Assembly: GCF_012932365.1 (NCBI RefSeq)
Contig: NZ_JAAIIH010000012.1
Location: forward strand, 1 to 64,000
Origin: Bifidobacterium moraviense
Lineage (GTDB): Bacteria; Actinomycetota; Actinomycetes; Actinomycetales; Bifidobacteriaceae
Length of the DNA stretch: 64,000 bases
Direction of reading: 5' to 3'
The notes under the pieces are model-generated. The model saw nothing but the letters and a program-made list of their open reading frames with translations, made no database searches and was not told the origin of the DNA. Positions 1 to 7,798 of this stretch are shown here, piece by piece; positions within the stretch are counted from its first letter, which is position 1, and each line of letters opens with the position of its first letter. The position numbers and the translations under genes are program-made.

Positions 1-186
1 GGCGGAACCGGCGCCCGTCGCGCGACCAGGATCACCGCGGCCTTCGTCCTGCTGCTGACCGCGATCATCGTCGTCGACGTCACGTTGCTCGGCATGGGCG
101 CCGTCGCGACGTTCGGCACCTGTCTGACCGCCATGGCCCTGTTCGCCGGGCGCCGGTTCCGCCGACGCGTGCTCGGCCGGGCGTAG
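1..186 (+). CDS. C-terminal end of a small membrane protein (5' truncated)
   Basis: An open frame enters from the left edge and stops at TAG 184-186, giving the last 61 residues of a protein whose start lies outside the window. The visible part holds two hydrophobic stretches (around AAFVLLLTAIIVVDVTLL and VATFGTCLTAMALFAG), so two membrane helices. It closes with a strongly basic tail (GRRFRRRVLGRA) that probably faces the cytoplasm by the positive-inside rule. No catalytic motif is visible and I do not recognise the family. Codon use is GC-rich like the neighbours. It is separated from xylA, which converges on it, by a 500-bp intergenic stretch with a strong hairpin. Confidence 0.6.
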   Translation, partial: GGTGARRATRITAAFVLLLTAIIVVDVTLLGMGAVATFGTCLTAMALFAGRRFRRRVLGRA

Positions 187-292
187 CGCGCGCCATCACA
201 CCGGCCCGTTCGCACGGGTCCGTTCCGCATCTCGTCGCGCGCACCGTCGTCCGCGGCAGGACCCGCCCCTTCGCCCATCGACGACCGTTGCC

Positions 293-403
293 GGCAAGCG
301 AAGAGGCAGGTTTTCCATCGTTCCCCGCCATTCCGCGCCCACGTTTCCGCATGGACCCGCATGGTTCCGGGGATCCGTCGCGAAACCCGCCCGTTCGCTT
401 GCC
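293..403. repeat. Dispersed inverted-repeat element, family 2, copy 1 (downstream of xylA)
   Basis: The left arm starts GGCAAGCGAA (293-302) and the right arm ends TTCGCTTGCC (394-403), an inverted pair; the right arm also carries GAAACCCGCCCG just inside. The same arms (GGCAAGCGAA with TTCGTTTGCC) occur twice on the other side of xylA at 2271-2431. This copy is longer (111 against 77 bp), and its interior CCATTCCGCGC motif looks like the reverse complement of the GCGGAATG interior there. Apart from this and the hairpin at 554-589, I see nothing in the non-coding stretch 187-693. Confidence 0.6.
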
Positions 404-553
404 AGGAACGATGCTCAGCGCGCGTTTCCATCGGACGATCCCATCAGGCGTTCCCCATCGAACAGGACAACGTCGCAGCCGCCCCTCCGCCACGCATGCC
501 CGACGCCGCGCCCCGATGCCCCGCGCGACATCTTCGCCCTCTCGCGCATACGG

Positions 554-589
554 ATGCGCCCGGATGCCGCACTGGGCATCCGGGCGCAT
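554..589. terminator. Perfect 15-bp hairpin between convergent genes
   Basis: ATGCGCCCGGATGCC (554-568) and its exact reverse complement (575-589) enclose a 6-base loop. There is no U-tract on either side, but such GC-rich stems without a U-run are common at gene ends in high-GC actinobacteria. It lies about 100 bp beyond the xylA stop (694) and downstream of the truncated plus-strand gene, so it could end transcription from both sides. Confidence 0.6.
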
Positions 590-693
590 TCGCAGGAAGG
601 AAACGATCACGAGGATCGGAGGATCATGAGGATCAAGGAACCGCCCGCCGTCCGGCGATCAGGGACCGGAACGGCGGACGGGGCGTCATCGCG

Positions 694-2043
694 TCAGCGG
701 ACCTCGGCCAGCGCATCCACGATGTAGTTGTTGATCGTGGCCTTGACGGATTCGAGGTGATCGGACCTGGTGGCGGCGATCAGGTCGGCCTGCGGGATGT
801 CGAGCGCGTAGGATTCGAGCTCGGCCAGCGACGTGGTGCCCTCGTCGATCTTCTTGCCGATGCCCTCGCCGTAGGAGCTGTAGCGCTCCTCCATGAGGTT
901 CTGGATGAAGCCGTCGCGATTCATACGGTCCGCCACGAGCAGGCCGGCGGCGTAGGCGTCCATGCCGGCGATGTGCGAGCGGAACAGGTCCTCCGCGTAG
1001 AAGGAGGTGCGGCGCGGCTTGGCGTCGAAGTTCAGGCCGCCGTGCGGGCCGATGGAGCCGGCCTGCAGGACCTCCCACATCACGGCGACGGTCTCGTACA
1101 GGTCGGTCGGGAACTCGTCCATGTCCCAGCCGATGAGCTTGTCGCCCTGGTTGGCGTCCAGGGAGCCGAGGAACCCGGACTCGCGCGCCACGCGGATCTC
1201 GTGCTGGTAGGTGTGGCCTGCCAGGTTGGCGTGGTTGCCCTCGAGGTTCAGCTTGAAGACGTCGGTGAGGTCGTGCGCACGCAGGAACTCGATGGCGGTG
1301 GCCGCGTCGAAGTCGTACTGGTGCAGCGTCGGCTCCTTGGGCTTCGGTTCGATGAGGAACTGGGCGCCGAAGCCGATTTCCTTGGCGTAGTCGGCGCACA
1401 TGTGGAAGAATTTGGCGATGTGGTCGGTCTCGCGCTTCATCTCGGTGTTCCACAGGTTCTCGTAGCCTTCGCGGCCGCCCCAGAACACGTAGTTCTCGGC
1501 GCCCAGGCGCTTGCCGATCTCGAGGCTCTTCTTGAGCTGGCCGCCGGCGTAGGCGTAGATGTCGGCGAACGGCGAGGTGGCGGCGCCGGAGACGAAGCGC
1601 GGGTTGGTGAACAGCGAGGAGGTGTTCCACAGGAGCTTGACGCCCGTGGCCTTCATGTTCTCCTCGATCTTGTCCACGACCTTGTCCAGATTGGCGTTGG
1701 TCTCGCGCAGCGTGTCGCCTTCGGGGGCGATGTCGCGGTCGTGGAAGCAGAAGTACTCGACGCCCAGCTTGGTGAACAGCTCGAATGCGTAGTCCACCTT
1801 GGCGAGGGCCTGATCCATCGGATCGGTGTACTTGTAGTACGGGCGGTGCGCGGTGCCGGTACCGAACGGATCGACGAGCTCCTGGTTGAACGTGTGCCAC
1901 CAGGCGACGCCGAAGCGCAGCCAGTCCTTCATCTTCTTGCCGGCCACGACCCTGTCGGCGTCGTAGTAGTGGAAGGCGAGGCTCTCCTGCGGCCCCTTCT
2001 GGCGGCCGACGTACTCGATCTTGTCAATGTCCCACAGACCCAT
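694..2043 (-). CDS. xylA: Xylose isomerase
   Basis: 449 aa, the full length of class II xylose isomerases. It interconverts D-xylose and D-xylulose in the cytoplasm, feeding the pentose/bifid-shunt pathway. Visible signature residues are the catalytic pair in CFHDRD (His101, Asp104), the metal-binding Glu in [18 protein letters not shown], and the C-terminal [11 protein letters not shown] block. The N-terminal [11 protein letters not shown] stretch is also typical. The ATG at 2043 follows AAAGGAG with a 6-base gap, a good ribosome site. It is transcribed alone from the promoter at 2118-2147, over which an inverted repeat lies, so it is probably controlled by a ROK-type repressor; the ROK gene 1.7 kb away (3780) is one candidate. 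No xylulokinase lies beside it. Confidence 0.97.
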   Translation of the reverse strand: MGLWDIDKIEYVGRQKGPQESLAFHYYDADRVVAGKKMKDWLRFGVAWWHTFNQELVDPFGTGTAHRPYYKYTDPMDQALAKVDYAFELFTKLGVEYFCFHDRDIAPEGDTLRETNANLDKVVDKIEENMKATGVKLLWNTSSLFTNPRFVSGAATSPFADIYAYAGGQLKKSLEIGKRLGAENYVFWGGREGYENLWNTEMKRETDHIAKFFHMCADYAKEIGFGAQFLIEPKPKEPTLHQYDFDAATAIEFLRAHDLTDVFKLNLEGNHANLAGHTYQHEIRVARESGFLGSLDANQGDKLIGWDMDEFPTDLYETVAVMWEVLQAGSIGPHGGLNFDAKPRRTSFYAEDLFRSHIAGMDAYAAGLLVADRMNRDGFIQNLMEERYSSYGEGIGKKIDEGTTSLAELESYALDIPQADLIAATRSDHLESVKATINNYIVDALAEVR

Positions 2044-2117
2044 GGATGGCTCCTTTGCTTGTGCCGATAAGGCGGGGTTCCGTTCGGTGCGTCGGGTTCG
2101 ACGACCGCATGACTCAT

Positions 2118-2160
2118 ATAATAAAACCAGCGAACTAAGTTTGTCAAATCAAAAAACTTA
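2118..2160 (-). promoter_or_regulatory. xylA promoter with overlapping inverted-repeat operator
   Basis: On the minus strand TTGACA (2142-2147) and TATTAT (2118-2123) are separated by 18 bp, a near-consensus vegetative promoter in an AT-rich island. An inverted repeat TAAGTTT (2136-2142)/AAACTTA (2154-2160) with an 11-bp spacer straddles the -35 box. This is the arrangement of a repressor operator. ROK-family XylR repressors commonly bind AT-rich palindromes at xylose genes; assigning the site to one is inference. Confidence 0.7.
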
Positions 2161-2270
2161 TCGGCGTCGCGGCATCACGCCGAGTACGCGGCCCCGTCCG
2201 CTCCGGCGATCGCATCCGATACGGCACCTATCCGCCCCACCCCATCCGGCACCCATCCGGCACCCATCCA

Positions 2271-2431
2271 GGCAAGCGAAGGCCCGGGTTCCAGCAAGAA
2301 GCGCGGAATGCCAACGACGCCACCGAAAACCCGCCCGTTCGTTTGCCGCCCGCAGGCAAGCGAAGGCCCGGGTTTCGCCCGCGAAGCCCGGAATTCCGCC
2401 CTCGTCGAAAAAACCCGGCCGTTCGTTTGCC
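2271..2431. repeat. Family 2 inverted-repeat element, two 77-bp copies in tandem
   Basis: Copies at 2271-2347 and 2355-2431, both exactly 77 bp and 84 bp apart, each begin GGCAAGCGAAGGCCCGGGTT and end CCGTTCGTTTGCC. Their arms are imperfect inverted repeats (GGCAAGCGAA.. against GGCAAACGAA.. on the other strand), so each copy can fold as one hairpin. Interiors differ apart from a shared GCGCGGAATGCC/GCCCGGAATTCC motif. A related copy lies at 293-403. They look like REP/BIME-type palindromic units. The non-coding interval 2161-2739 holds these, a hairpin and a short tandem repeat, with no credible gene. Confidence 0.75.
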
Positions 2432-2534
2432 ATCAACGGCCCGGACGCGCCCATCATCGGGCATCCGCAGGCCGGGCGAGCGCCGCATGGAGCGTCCCGG
2501 AGCACCGGACGCGAGACATCCGCGAACACGACGA

Positions 2535-2567
2535 ACGCCCGGGCCCCGTGGAAGGAGACCCGGGCGT
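2535..2567 (-). terminator. Hairpin downstream of cutC
   Basis: ACGCCCGGG (2535-2543) pairs with CCCGGGCGT (2559-2567) across a 15-base loop, about 170 bp beyond the cutC stop. No U-run follows, so it is a plausible but not certain terminator for the minus-strand cutC transcript. Confidence 0.4.
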
Positions 2568-2578
2568 CGGACGAGACC

Positions 2579-2614
2579 ATGGACGCGGCCATGGACGCGG
2601 CCATGGACGCGGCC
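2579..2614. repeat. Three tandem copies of ATGGACGCGGCC
   Basis: Three exact 12-bp units at 2579-2590, 2591-2602 and 2603-2614, in otherwise non-coding DNA between the family 2 repeats and the cutC end. Read in one frame they encode MDAA repeats, but the surrounding frame has no ribosome site or coding character. I treat it as a slippage-prone simple repeat. Confidence 0.7.
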
Positions 2615-2739
2615 GCGAATGAAGCCACGGATAAGGCAAGACACGGCACAAGGCAGGACACGGCACCAGACGCGGGCGCGGGAAACGTCTCGCCTGGCCT
2701 CGCGCCAGGAAAACGCCGAAACCGCCGGCGGAAGAGCCG

Positions 2740-3534
2740 TCAGCGGTTGTGCGCGGCCCGCACCACGGCGCGCACCCAGTCGCGGTCGGTGCGCTCGATG
2801 ATCGGATCGTCGCCGCTGCCGCCGGGGCCGCCGTCGGACGCGATGATGCAGCGCGCGGACAGATGGATAGACGGCACGCCGGTGTTGAGGACCGGATGCA
2901 CCAGATCCGGCGTGATGTGCCCCACGGCCATGACGTCGATGCGTCCGGCGGCGTGGCACACCAGATCGTGCAGACGTCCGAGCCCGTCCTCCACGCGGTC
3001 GGTGCCGCCGGAGGTGAGCACGCGCGTGTAGCCGATGCCGACCAGCGCGTCGAGGGTGCCGAACGGATCGGAGACCATGTCGAACGCGCGGTTGAACGTG
3101 ACGGACACGTTGCGCGCGCAGCGTGCGCCCTCGTCCTTGGCGGCGTCGTACAGCCGTTTGGCGAAGGCGAGGTCGATGTTGTTGTGCCGGTCGAGCGCCC
3201 CCACCACCACGCCGGAGGCGCCGGCGAGGATCGTCGAGCGCACGTCGGCGAGCATCACGCGCTTCTCCTCGTCGTCATACACGTAGTTGCCGCCGCGCGG
3301 CCGGATGCGCGCCTGCACGCCGAGGCGCACGCCCACGTGCGAGCACAGCTGGATGAGGCCGAAGCTCGGGGTGATGCCTCCGGTGGCGCCCATGGCCATG
3401 CACAGCTCGATGCGGTCGGCCCCCTCCTCGCGCGCGATCTTGGCGCCGTCCACGTCCTGCACGACGATCTCCACTCGAGGCGCTGATCCGTTGTACTGCG
3501 CCTGCGCATCGCTGAACCTGTCGGTGGTGTTCAT
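2740..3534 (-). CDS. cutC: CutC-family protein (copper homeostasis family)
   Basis: 264 aa TIM-barrel protein of the CutC family. Family hallmarks are VEIVVQDVDGAKIAREEGADRIELC near the N terminus, GGITPSFGLI, the conserved RPRGGNYVY motif, TFNRAFDM, VLTSGG and VGHITPDLV. The family was first linked to copper tolerance in E. coli, but its biochemical role is unsettled. The start at 3534 is chosen because GGAG lies 7-8 bases upstream; a longer frame to 3708 exists but its first 58 residues have no family similarity. It is divergent from the ROK repressor gene, with 245 bp between them. Nothing nearby ties it to metals, so a role in sugar-phosphate or deoxysugar chemistry is equally open. Confidence 0.88.
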   Translation of the reverse strand: MNTTDRFSDAQAQYNGSAPRVEIVVQDVDGAKIAREEGADRIELCMAMGATGGITPSFGLIQLCSHVGVRLGVQARIRPRGGNYVYDDEEKRVMLADVRSTILAGASGVVVGALDRHNNIDLAFAKRLYDAAKDEGARCARNVSVTFNRAFDMVSDPFGTLDALVGIGYTRVLTSGGTDRVEDGLGRLHDLVCHAAGRIDVMAVGHITPDLVHPVLNTGVPSIHLSARCIIASDGGPGGSGDDPIIERTDRDWVRAVVRAAHNR

Positions 3535-3699
3535 AGTCTCCGCTCCCTCGCGGCGTTCCTCCTCGAACGCCCTACCCTTCGTAGGATAGCGCATGGCCCG
3601 ACATCGCGCGTCAAACGTTTTCCACGGGGAAACCGAGGCCGCGTTCCCCTTGCGACACGCCGAGCGATCAGCGTCATGACGCCGCAACGCGCACACGAT

Positions 3700-3728
3700 T
3701 TGGACCATCGGATTAACTTGGTTAATAT
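3700..3728 (+). promoter_or_regulatory. Promoter and palindromic operator of the ROK regulator gene
   Basis: TTGGAC (3700-3705), 17 bp, TAATAT (3723-3728) form a good promoter for the regulator gene starting at 3780. The palindrome TTAACTTGGTTAA (3713-3725, arms TTAAC/GTTAA) fills the spacer and touches the -10 box, so a bound dimer would block RNA polymerase. Autoregulation by the ROK protein is the simplest reading. Confidence 0.7.
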
Positions 3729-3779
3729 ATGAACCACGTTCAGATCAACGACGAATGAGCACGAGGCAAGGAGGCGTCG

Positions 3780-4997
3780 ATGAACACCAACGCGGCAAAC
3801 GACGCACCGAGCATCGCCACCGTTTCCGAAACCAACCGTTCGCGCATCATGAAGCATCTGTACCACGAGGGCGTCAGCTCCCGCGCGCAGATCGCCAAGG
3901 CGTTGCATCTGACCCCGGCGGCGATCACCAAGATCACCGCGCGGCTCATCGAGGCGGGCGTCATCGAGGAGACCGGGGACATGGAGGGCAGCAAGAACCG
4001 CCGCTCCATCGGCCTGAGGCTCGACAACGCGCGCTTCCACATCGTCGGCGTCAAGTTCGCCCGCTCGCTGGTACAGATCGGCGTGTTCACGCTCGCCGGC
4101 ACCGAGCTCTCCCTGGAGACCCTGCCCACGGTCTGGGAGCACACCATCGACGGCACCGTCGCGCTCATCCACGAGCGCATCGAGGACCTCATCGCCCGCG
4201 ACGACGCCATCGTGGCGGTGGGCATGGCCGTCCCCGGCCCCTATCTGCGCGACTCCGGACGCACCGCCGTGGTCTCCACGATGCAGGGCTGGCGCAGGGT
4301 CAACTTCATCGACGAGTTCTCCGAGGCCTTCGGCGTGCCCGTGTTCATCGAGCAGGACGCCCGCGCCGGCGCGATGGCGCACTTCCTGTTCGACGAGCGG
4401 ACGCACCTCGAGGACGTACTCGGCTACTACCTGATCGGCGAGGGCGTGGGACTCGGCCTCATCGACCACGGCACGGTCATCAACGGGGCGCTGGGCGCCG
4501 CCACCGAGATCGGCCACATCTCCATCGACGTCAACGGCAGGCCCTGCGACTGCGGCAACGTCGGATGCCTGGAGCGCTACTGCTCCACCTCCGCCATCCA
4601 CGCCATGCTCATCGAGGACGGCACGCTGGTGCCCGACGCGGACCGCATGACGCACACCGAGTCGTGCCGGCGGCTGTTCGCGCTGGCCAAGGGCGGCGAC
4701 GAGCGCGCCGCGACGATGGTGCGCGAGATCGCCCGCTACGTGGCCTACGGCTGCGTGACGATCTTCAACGCGTTCAACCCCAGCCGCATCATCATCGGCG
4801 ACATCGTCTCCGAGGCCGGCGAGGCGTTCCTCGCACAGGTGCGCGCCACGGTGGCCGAACGCGCGATACCCGAGATATACGAGACCACCGAGATCGAGCT
4901 GTCCACGATGCCCACCGACGCGGCGGTGGCCGGCGCGGCGGCGGTGGCGATCACCCAGTTCCTCGATCATCCATCCATGTTCTTCGACGTCGCCTGA
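3780..4997 (+). CDS. ROK-family transcriptional repressor (NagC/XylR type)
   Basis: 405 aa. An N-terminal winged helix (about residues 18-75, with SSRAQIAKALHLTPAAITKI as the recognition region) is followed by a ROK sugar-kinase-like domain. Visible ROK signatures are GMAVPGPY, the EIGH motif (243-246) and the zinc-binding cluster CDCGNVGC (256-263) followed by LE. Such proteins repress sugar genes until a sugar or sugar phosphate binds the kinase-like domain. The ATG at 3780 follows AAGGAGG by 7 bases. It heads a same-strand set with the kinase (5081) and the permease (6181), which it probably controls. The xylA operator 1.6 kb away on the other strand is a further possible target. The inducer cannot be read from sequence; fructose or another ketose, or xylose, are candidates. 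Confidence 0.9.
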   Translation: MNTNAANDAPSIATVSETNRSRIMKHLYHEGVSSRAQIAKALHLTPAAITKITARLIEAGVIEETGDMEGSKNRRSIGLRLDNARFHIVGVKFARSLVQIGVFTLAGTELSLETLPTVWEHTIDGTVALIHERIEDLIARDDAIVAVGMAVPGPYLRDSGRTAVVSTMQGWRRVNFIDEFSEAFGVPVFIEQDARAGAMAHFLFDERTHLEDVLGYYLIGEGVGLGLIDHGTVINGALGAATEIGHISIDVNGRPCDCGNVGCLERYCSTSAIHAMLIEDGTLVPDADRMTHTESCRRLFALAKGGDERAATMVREIARYVAYGCVTIFNAFNPSRIIIGDIVSEAGEAFLAQVRATVAERAIPEIYETTEIELSTMPTDAAVAGAAAVAITQFLDHPSMFFDVA

Positions 4998-5080
4998 CAC
5001 ACGGCGTCCGCGGGACGACGGCAGCCGGCCCGCGCCACATTCGTCAATCGATACAATCCCTCCCAAGGAAAGGAAACCCC

Positions 5081-5977
5081 ATGTCCAAGCCCATCGTTCT
5101 GTCCCTCGGCGAACTTCTGTGGGACATGCTCCCCTCCGGCAAGCGCGCCGGCGGCGCCCCCGTGAACTTCGCCTACCACGCCATGATGAACGGCGCGGAC
5201 GGCTGGTCGATCAGCGCGGTCGGCGAGGACGAGCTCGGCGACGAGCTGCTCGTCGAGGCGGAGAAGGCCGGCATCCACACCATCATCCAGCGCAACGCCT
5301 GGCCCACCTCCACCGTCGAGGTCGCCCTGAAGAACGGCATCCCGGAGTACACCATCGTCAGGGGCGTGGCCTGGGACCACCTGCTGCTCACCCGCCAGCT
5401 CATCGAGGTGGTCGAGCAGGCCGACGCCATCTGCTTCGGCACCCTGGCCCTGCGCTCCCCCGAGACCCACGACACCATCATCGAGCTGCTCAAGCACGCC
5501 AAGACCGGCGCGATGAAGTTCTTCGACATCAACCTGCGCGGCGACCACTACTCCAAGGAGCTCATCGAGGAGCTGCTCGGCTACGCCACCGTCTTCAAGA
5601 TCAACGACGCCGAGCTGCTGCTCCTGCGCGACATGTTCGACATCCGCGGCACCTCCGACGACGACGCCTGCCGCTGGTTCATGACCAAGTACGGCCTGGA
5701 CTACGTGATCCTCACCGGCGGCTCCACGTTCTCCACCATCATCTCCCGCAACGGCGAGTCCTCCACCCTGGCCACCCCGCACGTCGAGGTGGTGGACACC
5801 GTGGGCGCCGGCGACTCCTTCTCCGGCACGTTCACCGCCCGCACGCTGCTGGGCGACCCGCTGACCGAGGCCCACAAGAAGGCCGTCAACACCGCCGCCT
5901 TCGTGTGCACCGCCAACGGCGCGTGGCCCGAGTACCCGGAGCAGATCCCGGACTACCTCGCCGAGGCCGGCGAGTGA
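5081..5977 (+). CDS. PfkB-family carbohydrate kinase, fructokinase-like
   Basis: 298 aa ribokinase/PfkB fold. Substrate-side GGAPVNFAYH (24-33) is the fructokinase-type signature, and DTVGAGDSF (239-247) is an intact PfkB signature 2 with the catalytic Asp245. It likely phosphorylates fructose (or a related ketose) at the expense of ATP, producing the hexose phosphate used by the bifid shunt. AAGGAAAGG lies just upstream of the ATG. It lies 83 bp after the ROK repressor gene and 200 bp before the sugar permease gene, all on the same strand, which suggests one uptake-phosphorylation unit. The exact sugar is inferred from family resemblance. Confidence 0.85.
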   Translation: MSKPIVLSLGELLWDMLPSGKRAGGAPVNFAYHAMMNGADGWSISAVGEDELGDELLVEAEKAGIHTIIQRNAWPTSTVEVALKNGIPEYTIVRGVAWDHLLLTRQLIEVVEQADAICFGTLALRSPETHDTIIELLKHAKTGAMKFFDINLRGDHYSKELIEELLGYATVFKINDAELLLLRDMFDIRGTSDDDACRWFMTKYGLDYVILTGGSTFSTIISRNGESSTLATPHVEVVDTVGAGDSFSGTFTARTLLGDPLTEAHKKAVNTAAFVCTANGAWPEYPEQIPDYLAEAGE

Positions 5978-6180
5978 CCCGCCGGATGCCGCGGGAGCAC
6001 GCCTCTCCCCACGGCATCCGCCCCTGATCGTGGTGCCGGCGCTCGTCGCCGCGGACGCCGGCACCGTCAACGGTCGGAACGCTTCCGAATGGCAGTCGGA
6101 GGCGTCCGGACCGCACGCGGCGAACACAGGGAAACCGCGGTCCCGCAAGGGGCCCGGAGGGAAACAACCAAGGGAAAGAA

Positions 6181-7413
6181 ATGAACAACGCTACCCCCAA
6201 GACCGGCAACGCCGGACTGAAGGCCATCATCCCCGTGATGTTCGCCTTCTTCGTCATGGGCTTCGTCGACCTCGTCGGCACCGCCACCAACTACGTCAAG
6301 GGCGAGTTCGCCCTGGCCGACGGCACTGCGAACCTGTTCACCACGATGGTGTTCTTCTGGTTCCTCATCTTCTCGGTGCCCACCGGCATGCTCATGAACA
6401 AGATCGGCCGCCGCAAGACCGTGCTGTGGTCCATCCTGGTCACGCTCGTGGCCATGGCGCTGCCGATCATCGCCTACACCGTGTTCGAGGGCACCCCGCG
6501 TCTGGTGCTCATCGTCGCCTCCTTCGCGTTCCTCGGCATCGGCAACACGCTCATGCAGGTGTCGCTCAACCCGCTGCTGACCGTCTTCGTCAAGGGCGAC
6601 AAGCTCGCCTCCACCCTCACCACCGGCCAGTTCGTGAAGGCCTTCGCCTCCCTGTTCGCGCCGTACATCGCCATCTGGGGCGCCAACCAGCTGGGCATGT
6701 GGTGGATCCTGTTCGTGATCTACTTCGTCGTGGGCATCATCGGCTACGTGCTGCTCGCGTTCGACAAGATCGAGGAGCCCGCGCCGGACGCCGGCACCAC
6801 CACCATCGCCAAGTGCTTCAAGCTGCTCGGCGACCCGATCATCCTCCTGTGCTTCCTCGGCATCGTGTCCCACGTGGGCGTGGACGTCGGCATCAACGCC
6901 CAGGCGCCGCGCATCCTCACCGAGCACACCGGCGACCAGTTCACCTCCATCGCCGCCACCGCCACCATGGTCTACTTCGTGGCCCGCATGATCGGCTGCT
7001 TCACCGGCGGCATCGTGCTGCAGAAGATGAGCAACAAGATGGGCCTGCGCATCTGCGGCGTCATCATGACCCTCTCCGCGATCTGCTTCGCGGTCTTCGC
7101 CTCCACCTCCGTCAACCCGCCGGTGTGGCTGTTCTGGACCGCCGTCGCGCTCGTGGGCTTCGGCAACTCGAACGTGTTCTCGCTGTTCCTGTCCCACGCC
7201 CTGATGTACCGCCCGGAGCGCCAGAACGAGATTTCCGGCCTGATGCTCATGGGCCTCATCGGCGGCGCCGTCTTCCCGCCCATCATGGGCGTGGCGGCCG
7301 ACGCGATGGGCCAGCTGGGCGGCATCATCGTGATGGCCGTGGGCTGCGTCTACGTGCTCGTCATCGGCCTTGGCTACAAGGTCCTCGAGGGCAGGAAGGC
7401 CGTGGAGGCCTGA
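6181..7413 (+). CDS. FHS/FucP-type major facilitator sugar permease
   Basis: 410 aa with about 12 hydrophobic helices. The N-terminal FAFFVMGFVDLVGTATNYVKGEF region and the LMNKIGRRKT loop between helices 2 and 3 match the fucose/glucose-galactose:H+ symporter (FHS) branch of the MFS. It would import a monosaccharide with protons. It follows the fructokinase-like gene and is followed by a strong terminator, so the kinase and the permease probably share substrate. The name FucP should not be read as proof of fucose transport; the cognate kinase suggests a ketose such as fructose. GGGAAAGAAATG supplies the ribosome site. Confidence 0.88.
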   Translation: MNNATPKTGNAGLKAIIPVMFAFFVMGFVDLVGTATNYVKGEFALADGTANLFTTMVFFWFLIFSVPTGMLMNKIGRRKTVLWSILVTLVAMALPIIAYTVFEGTPRLVLIVASFAFLGIGNTLMQVSLNPLLTVFVKGDKLASTLTTGQFVKAFASLFAPYIAIWGANQLGMWWILFVIYFVVGIIGYVLLAFDKIEEPAPDAGTTTIAKCFKLLGDPIILLCFLGIVSHVGVDVGINAQAPRILTEHTGDQFTSIAATATMVYFVARMIGCFTGGIVLQKMSNKMGLRICGVIMTLSAICFAVFASTSVNPPVWLFWTAVALVGFGNSNVFSLFLSHALMYRPERQNEISGLMLMGLIGGAVFPPIMGVAADAMGQLGGIIVMAVGCVYVLVIGLGYKVLEGRKAVEA

Positions 7414-7566
7414 TCCCCCTCGCCTCCCGGACGTTCGTTGCGCGGTGCCGTCCAGCGTGACCGCCGCGCAACGCCAACGCATCGGGAGCAACCGCAAACG
7501 TACCCCTGAGCAGTCGGGGCCGCACGGATCTGTCCCCCTTCGCCGTCCGGCCCCGCACCCCTTAAC

Positions 7567-7606
7567 AACCCCGTCGACCACAATGCTGCCGTTGGTCGAC
7601 GGGGTT
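7567..7606 (+). terminator. Rho-independent terminator after the ROK-kinase-permease operon
   Basis: A 14-bp perfect stem (AACCCCGTCGACCA at 7567-7580, complement at 7593-7606) with a 12-base loop, running into TTTCTTC. This is a classic intrinsic terminator for the plus strand. The remainder of 7414-7798 shows nothing else recognisable. Confidence 0.85.
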
Positions 7607-7798
7607 TCTTCGCATGCCGGGCCACGGCCGGCCCGGGAAGGTCCGGCTGCCCCGTTCCGGACGGTCCGGTGCGCGCGGGATGCGGGAAAGGCAGGGAAAG
7701 GAAGAAAGAAACACATCCTGCGCACGCCGGGCCGCCCGGAACGGGAGCCCTCCGCGTCGGCCCGCATGGCAGGCGGACCGACGCGGACCGGAGACCGA

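Noticed and set aside
361..2070. A 569-codon open frame on the plus strand over xylA
   Set aside because: It is the antisense of xylA. In GC-rich DNA the reverse frame of a real gene stays open; no ribosome site and the translation lacks any family resemblance.
2021..3031. Plus-strand frame containing MDAAMDAAMDAA repeats
   Set aside because: Starts inside xylA, crosses its promoter and the palindromic repeats and ends inside cutC. The repeat is better described as three tandem 12-mers in non-coding DNA.
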